Source: an uncultured Collinsella sp.
GTDB lineage: Bacteria > Actinomycetota > Coriobacteriia > Coriobacteriales > Coriobacteriaceae
Assembly: GCA_900553345.1 (NCBI GenBank)
Contig: USDE01000033.1
Span: 1-10,286, forward strand
Direction of reading: 5' to 3'
DNA length: 10,286 nucleotides
Positions 6,604 through 10,286 of the stretch are shown piece by piece (position 1 is the first letter of the stretch; each line of letters starts with the position of its first letter). Under the pieces are notes generated by a model. It was not told where the DNA came from. It did no database searches and saw nothing but the letters and a program-made list of their open reading frames with translations. A program made the translations under genes and the position numbers.

Positions 6604-6642
6604 TTGTTTAATTTATGAATTTATTTCTATAACTTCATAAAT
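6604..6642 (+). promoter_or_regulatory. Promoter-like AT island overlapped by an inverted repeat
   Basis: TTGTTT (6604-6609) and TATAAC (6628-6633) with an 18-base spacer resemble the sugar-acid operon promoter (TTGCAT, 18, TATAAC). A perfect 9-bp inverted repeat, ATTTATGAA (6611-6619) and TTCATAAAT (6634-6642), brackets the -10 box, as a repressor operator would. AT-rich DNA readily produces such matches, so this is tentative. Confidence 0.3.
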
Positions 6643-6652
6643 ATATGGAGAT

Positions 6653-6675
6653 AAGGACCCGTGGGGGTCCTTTTT
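6653..6675 (+). terminator. Compact second terminator (or leader attenuator)
   Basis: AAGGACCC (6653-6660) pairs with GGGTCCTT (6665-6672) around the loop GTGG. Five Ts (6671-6675) follow. It may back up the terminator at 6551-6603. If transcription begins in the AT island just upstream, it would act as an early terminator in the adhesin leader. Confidence 0.75.
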
Positions 6676-6845
6676 CATTTACTTCTACCTGCGCTTTTAT
6701 CTGATTGTTGTATTTGAGCTCGATTTGTCACAAATCGGGCAAGCTTTTGGTCAGCTTCTGGTACTTACCCGCATGAACCATGGCGGTAGCCTCATCCCAA
6801 GCGCCGCGGCCTCCCCGTGCGGCGCACGAGGGATAAGGAGCAGCC
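6676..6845 (+). promoter_or_regulatory. Leader region of the adhesin gene, with two inverted repeats
   Basis: No gene is evident. CGATTTG (6721-6727) and CAAATCG (6731-6737) form a perfect 7-bp inverted repeat with a 3-base centre, a possible operator. GCGCCGC (6801-6807) and GCGGCGC (6819-6825) form a GC-only 7-bp stem ten bases before AAGGAG (6835-6840). In the mRNA that stem could limit access to the ribosome site. I could not assign a clean -35/-10 pair here. Confidence 0.4.
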
Positions 6846-9800
6846 ATGTCCAACGCACCCACGCACTCTGTCCACAGCGCAATCGCAACAGGTCCGCTGC
6901 TCCTGCTCCTCTTTTTTCTGATCGGCTGTCTGGCCCCAGGGGCCGCGCTCGCCGTCGACGGGAGTGACGCCCTTAATTTCCGCACCATAAGCGACGGTTG
7001 CGGCCCCTTCGGTGTCGGTAAATACGAGGCACAGGACACATCGATTTCGTACTGTATGAATCAAGACTGCCCCGGCCCCAGCAAGCCGGGAGGGCCATGG
7101 CGCACATATAACCAGGGCTGGACATGGCTCGATGACGAATTTGCCGCCATCGTCTGTCACGGATACCCCTCCAGTACATCCTTTGGCGGCCACAACCTGT
7201 CGCCCGATCTCGCCCGTGCCGCCACCCAGATTGCCGTGTGGATGCTCAACGGAACCACGCGCCCCGACGGCACCTATTCGTATACAAATAGCAAGGGAGT
7301 TGCCAGGAGCGGTAGGTTTTACGAAAACGCCGAGGCCGTAGCGGCTGCACGTTGGCTCTACGACAGCGCTAAGTCCGGATCCATTAAGGCAGCCCCACAT
7401 CGAGCCAGGCGTTATCACGGCCCGGTCTCGGGCGAGGGTCGACACCAGGACATGCTCTATGTTCTGCCCGCCGTCTCCGTATCTTTCCAAAAACAATCGT
7501 CCCAGGCTGGCATCACCGCCGGCAACGACACCTACAGACTCGGTGGCGCAACCTTCGATATCTTTGAAAGTGCGGGCGATGCACGTGTCGGCACTATCCA
7601 GATGGACGAAAACGGGCGTGCACAAGCAACACTTTTGCCCAATACGGCATATTACCTGGTCGAAACCAAAGCCCCGGCAGGCTATATCCCTCGAAGCGAC
7701 CGAATAGCCTTCACCACACAAAACAGCGGCGAACATGTCACTATTAGCGAGCAGCCCGGCACCATCACTTTGCGTATTGTAAAAATCGATGCCGCCACGG
7801 ATGCCGGCGCCCAGGTTGGAGCGTCGCTTGCGGGCGCTGAATTCACCTGCGTCTCGCAATCAACTCCCGGCTGGACTCGCACCCTTACGACCGACGAAAA
7901 CGGACGGGCGATCCTCAATGACGTTCCTCTGGGCACCTTTACCATCTACGAATCGAAAGCGCCCGAGGGCTACCTGATTTCAAACGACAGCTGGAGCTAC
8001 ACCGTCGGTGCCGAGCAGCTCGGAGATACGGGCATCGTTGAGCTCGAAAGCCGTATTCCCAACATCCCCATCGCCTTTGACCTTGAAATCTCGAAGTTTA
8101 AGGACTATGGCGATAACGATGAGTCCGGCCTTGAGCAGCCGGCGGGAGGCGTCGTCTTTGAAGTTATCAGCAATAGCTCCCAACAAGTCGTCGGCACGTT
8201 GACCACGAACGTTTACGGCTTTGCCTCCACCAAAGACCAGCCCGAAGCATGGTTTGGCGCAGGCAAGCGACCCGCCGGCGTTCACGGTGCCATTCCCTAC
8301 GACCGCGCGGGCTACACCGTTCGCGAGGTTGCAGAAACGGTCCCGGAAGGATTTAAGCAGGCAGGTGAATGGACCATCACAGCAGAGCAGACCGCAGACG
8401 GCGCCGAGCTTCAGTGCATCATTGACAACCATGCCCTATCGACACACCTTCAAATCGTAAAGCGCGATGCTCAGACCGGCGGCACCGTACCACTTGCCGG
8501 CTTTACGTTCCAGCTGCTCGATAGCCACCACGAGCCCGTCTCGCAAACATGTTGGTATCCGGCCCACAATGTAATGAATACCTTCACAACCGATACAGCC
8601 GGCGCCGTCACGCTGCCCGAATCACTTAATCCCGGAACGTACTACGTGCACGAGGTATCGGCCAAGGAACCGTATCTGCGCGGAGAAGACCTGAGGATAA
8701 CGATTCCCGCCGACAGAAATCTGACACCGGTCGCCGTCGCCTCGTTCTATGACGACGCCGCAACCGGAAGCATCGAAATCATTAAGGCGGATGCCGTAGA
8801 TGGGCGCGCCCTCGCTGGGGCCACGTTTGACATCCGCGCTGACGGCGACATCGTGCGAACCGACGGCAGCATCGTCGCCCTGGATGGCGAAACCGTCGCC
8901 ACCGTTACGACCGACGAACGGGGGCAAGCGCGAGTCGACCATCTTTCGCTGGGATGCGGTACCGCCACCTATGAGGTCGTCGAAACACAAGCGCCCGAAG
9001 GTTATCTGCTCAACCCGACCCCACACACTGTGAAGTTGTCGTACGCTGACCAGCAAACGCCCGTAATCGAAGTGCACCTTGACGTTTCCAACGACTACAC
9101 CAAGCTCGATGTCTCCAAAGTCGACGCGTGCGGAGGTCAGGAAGTGACAGGCGCTGAGCTTGTCCTCTGCGACTCCGATGGCAACGAAATTGATTCTTGG
9201 ACTTCATCCGGCAAACCACACCGCATTGAGCACCTTTCACCCGGCACCTACACCCTGCGCGAAACGATGTCTCCGCGTACCTACGACCTCGCCGAAGATA
9301 TAACGTTTGAAGTAAAAGCCACGGGAGAAGTTCAAACCGTAGCCATGAAGGATACCCCCATCGAGATCAGGGGAAGCGTCGATAAGCGCCAAGAGATTGC
9401 ACAGCCAGTCGTAAGCAAACTCGTTGCCAACGGCGACGGAAAAAACCGAGCCAAAGCACGGGCCAATACGCAGGGCGCCTTCTCCTATACCATCGACGCC
9501 AAAAATGAGTCGAGCACCTGGGTCGACGAGTTGACCATCACCGACGACCTTGAGTGCGCCAAGGATGGCGCAGCGAAACTTGTTGCCGTTGAAACCCCTA
9601 TTGCGATCGGTGATCTAAACGGGCTGTGCAACGTGTGGTATCGAACGTCTCCGGCAGGAACAAGCGATACGGGCAAGCAGGTCAATGCAACGCTTGACGA
9701 CGGGCGTCGCAATCCTTGGCTCGAAACGGAAGAGGTTGCAAAGCTGCTGGGCGACGATGTGCGTCTCGTCGATTACGACGGGTGGCACCTATGGAAAGCG

Positions 9801-10277
9801 GATATCCCGACGGACAAGTCCGTCACGCTCGATACGAAAGAGATCGATCTTACAGGCGACGCCGTCATCACGGGCATCCGTTTTGAATACGGTGCGGTAG
9901 CCGCCGACTTTACAACCAGAAGCGAGGCGGACTCTTGGACCAGGGATGACCTAAAAGACGAGCACGACGATCTTGACGATGTCAAGGCGGCCCTTAGCTC
10001 GGATGCCCGAGGCGCAGCCGTGCATATGCAGGCAACGTCGTCCTATACGCCCCAAACCGCACTTACCAACAGTGCGCGCGTCGATCTTTGCCGCAACGGC
10101 GGTGGCGATAAACTCGAGGCGCATGATGAGGACCGGGTCATCCAACGATGCGCCCTGCCTCAGAACCTGCCGGCAACGGGATCTGTTCCCGTCGCCGCAT
10201 GCATCACCGCACTCCTGACCACGGGCACTGCGGCCCTATGGTTCACTCGCCTTAGGTCAGCCACAAAGAAGCGCTAG
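6846..10277 (+). CDS. LPXTG-anchored thioester-domain (TQXA) adhesin with Cna-B/SpaA-like repeats
   Basis: This 1143-residue surface protein starts at an ATG five bases after AAGGAG. A signal peptide covers residues 1-36 (hydrophobic core about 17-30, likely cleavage after ALA). Residues about 40-205 form a thioester domain: Cys70 in SYCMN and Gln128 in the ATQIAVW motif are the expected Cys-Gln thioester pair. About six Cna-B/SpaA-like domains follow (about 208-304, 305-408, 409-529, 530-638, 639-750, 751-842). Each has an early Lys (K216, K313, K417 or K419, K539, K647, K758) and a late Glu, as in VETKAPAGY, YESKAPEGY and VETQAPEGY (E273, E369, E494, E603, E713, E806), consistent with intramolecular isopeptide bonds. 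Residues about 843-1102 are a different, acidic module. The C-terminus has LPATG (1108-1112), a membrane helix (about 1114-1133) and a basic tail, so it is a sortase substrate. Homologues bind host proteins covalently; the ligand here is unknown. Confidence 0.9.
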   Translation: MSNAPTHSVHSAIATGPLLLLLFFLIGCLAPGAALAVDGSDALNFRTISDGCGPFGVGKYEAQDTSISYCMNQDCPGPSKPGGPWRTYNQGWTWLDDEFAAIVCHGYPSSTSFGGHNLSPDLARAATQIAVWMLNGTTRPDGTYSYTNSKGVARSGRFYENAEAVAAARWLYDSAKSGSIKAAPHRARRYHGPVSGEGRHQDMLYVLPAVSVSFQKQSSQAGITAGNDTYRLGGATFDIFESAGDARVGTIQMDENGRAQATLLPNTAYYLVETKAPAGYIPRSDRIAFTTQNSGEHVTISEQPGTITLRIVKIDAATDAGAQVGASLAGAEFTCVSQSTPGWTRTLTTDENGRAILNDVPLGTFTIYESKAPEGYLISNDSWSYTVGAEQLGDTGIVELESRIPNIPIAFDLEISKFKDYGDNDESGLEQPAGGVVFEVISNSSQQVVGTLTTNVYGFASTKDQPEAWFGAGKRPAGVHGAIPYDRAGYTVREVAETVPEGFKQAGEWTITAEQTADGAELQCIIDNHALSTHLQIVKRDAQTGGTVPLAGFTFQLLDSHHEPVSQTCWYPAHNVMNTFTTDTAGAVTLPESLNPGTYYVHEVSAKEPYLRGEDLRITIPADRNLTPVAVASFYDDAATGSIEIIKADAVDGRALAGATFDIRADGDIVRTDGSIVALDGETVATVTTDERGQARVDHLSLGCGTATYEVVETQAPEGYLLNPTPHTVKLSYADQQTPVIEVHLDVSNDYTKLDVSKVDACGGQEVTGAELVLCDSDGNEIDSWTSSGKPHRIEHLSPGTYTLRETMSPRTYDLAEDITFEVKATGEVQTVAMKDTPIEIRGSVDKRQEIAQPVVSKLVANGDGKNRAKARANTQGAFSYTIDAKNESSTWVDELTITDDLECAKDGAAKLVAVETPIAIGDLNGLCNVWYRTSPAGTSDTGKQVNATLDDGRRNPWLETEEVAKLLGDDVRLVDYDGWHLWKADIPTDKSVTLDTKEIDLTGDAVITGIRFEYGAVAADFTTRSEADSWTRDDLKDEHDDLDDVKAALSSDARGAAVHMQATSSYTPQTALTNSARVDLCRNGGGDKLEAHDEDRVIQRCALPQNLPATGSVPVAACITALLTTGTAALWFTRLRSATKKR

Positions 10278-10286
10278 CACGATGAA

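Noticed and set aside
6629..6642. ATAACTTC followed by AT-rich bases, resembling a loxP half-site
   Set aside because: Only the first eight bases match, there is no matching second half-site at loxP spacing, and no recombinase gene is in the window. Likely chance in AT-rich DNA.
6792..7859. 355-codon minus-strand open frame under the adhesin 5' part
   Set aside because: It is antisense to a clearly supported signal peptide, thioester domain and Cna-B domains, and its product matches no family I recognise.
1..10286. CRISPR arrays, insertion sequences or toxin-antitoxin genes
   Set aside because: No regularly spaced direct repeats, transposase motifs or small paired toxin/antitoxin frames were seen.

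Overview
The window looks like a chromosomal segment of a high-GC Gram-positive gut-type bacterium. Coriobacteriia, for example Collinsella or a relative, is my best guess. That is an inference from the GC-rich third codon positions, the strong AAGGAG-type ribosome sites, and an LPXTG-anchored thioester/Cna-B surface protein beside a sugar-acid operon. No database search was possible.

Layout. (1) 1-354 is the 3' end of a plus-strand gene resembling the C-terminal part of AlbA_2/AAA_4 (Schlafen-like, 'RecG-like') ATP-binding regulators. (2) 355-910 is a non-protein stretch with a minus-strand tRNA-Gly(CCC). The tRNA has a recognisable promoter, an encoded CCA end and two downstream hairpins on its strand. 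(3) 911-1666 is a minus-strand IclR-family regulator. It is divergent from a plus-strand operon and separated from it by about 200 bp, which hold a perfect 30-bp palindrome just after the operon's likely -10 box. (4) 1866-6544 is a four-gene operon: a UxaA/GarD-family sugar-acid dehydratase, a stand-alone glucose-superfamily PTS EIIC membrane protein, an amidohydrolase_2 (lactonase-like) enzyme and a DHDPS/NAL-superfamily 2-keto-3-deoxy-sugar-acid aldolase. It ends at a 16-bp perfect-stem terminator. (5) 6545-6845 is an AT-rich intergenic island with that terminator, a promoter-like element overlapped by an inverted repeat, a second compact terminator and a structured leader. (6) 6846-10277 is a 1143-residue secreted, sortase-anchored adhesin. 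It has a Cys-Gln thioester (TQXA) domain, about six Cna-B/SpaA-like domains, a large C-terminal module, LPATG, a membrane segment and a basic tail.

How the genes may work together. The four enzyme/transport genes fit non-phosphorylative breakdown of an aldonic or uronic-type acid, or its lactone: uptake (EIIC), possible lactone opening (amidohydrolase), dehydration to a 2-keto-3-deoxy acid (UxaA-like), then aldol cleavage to pyruvate plus an aldehyde (aldolase). The IclR protein probably represses the operon through the palindrome. The substrate cannot be read from the sequence. An EIIC without IIA or IIB domains next to enzymes that use unphosphorylated acids is the main puzzle. The adhesin is a separate transcription unit, probably for covalent attachment to host or other surface ligands.
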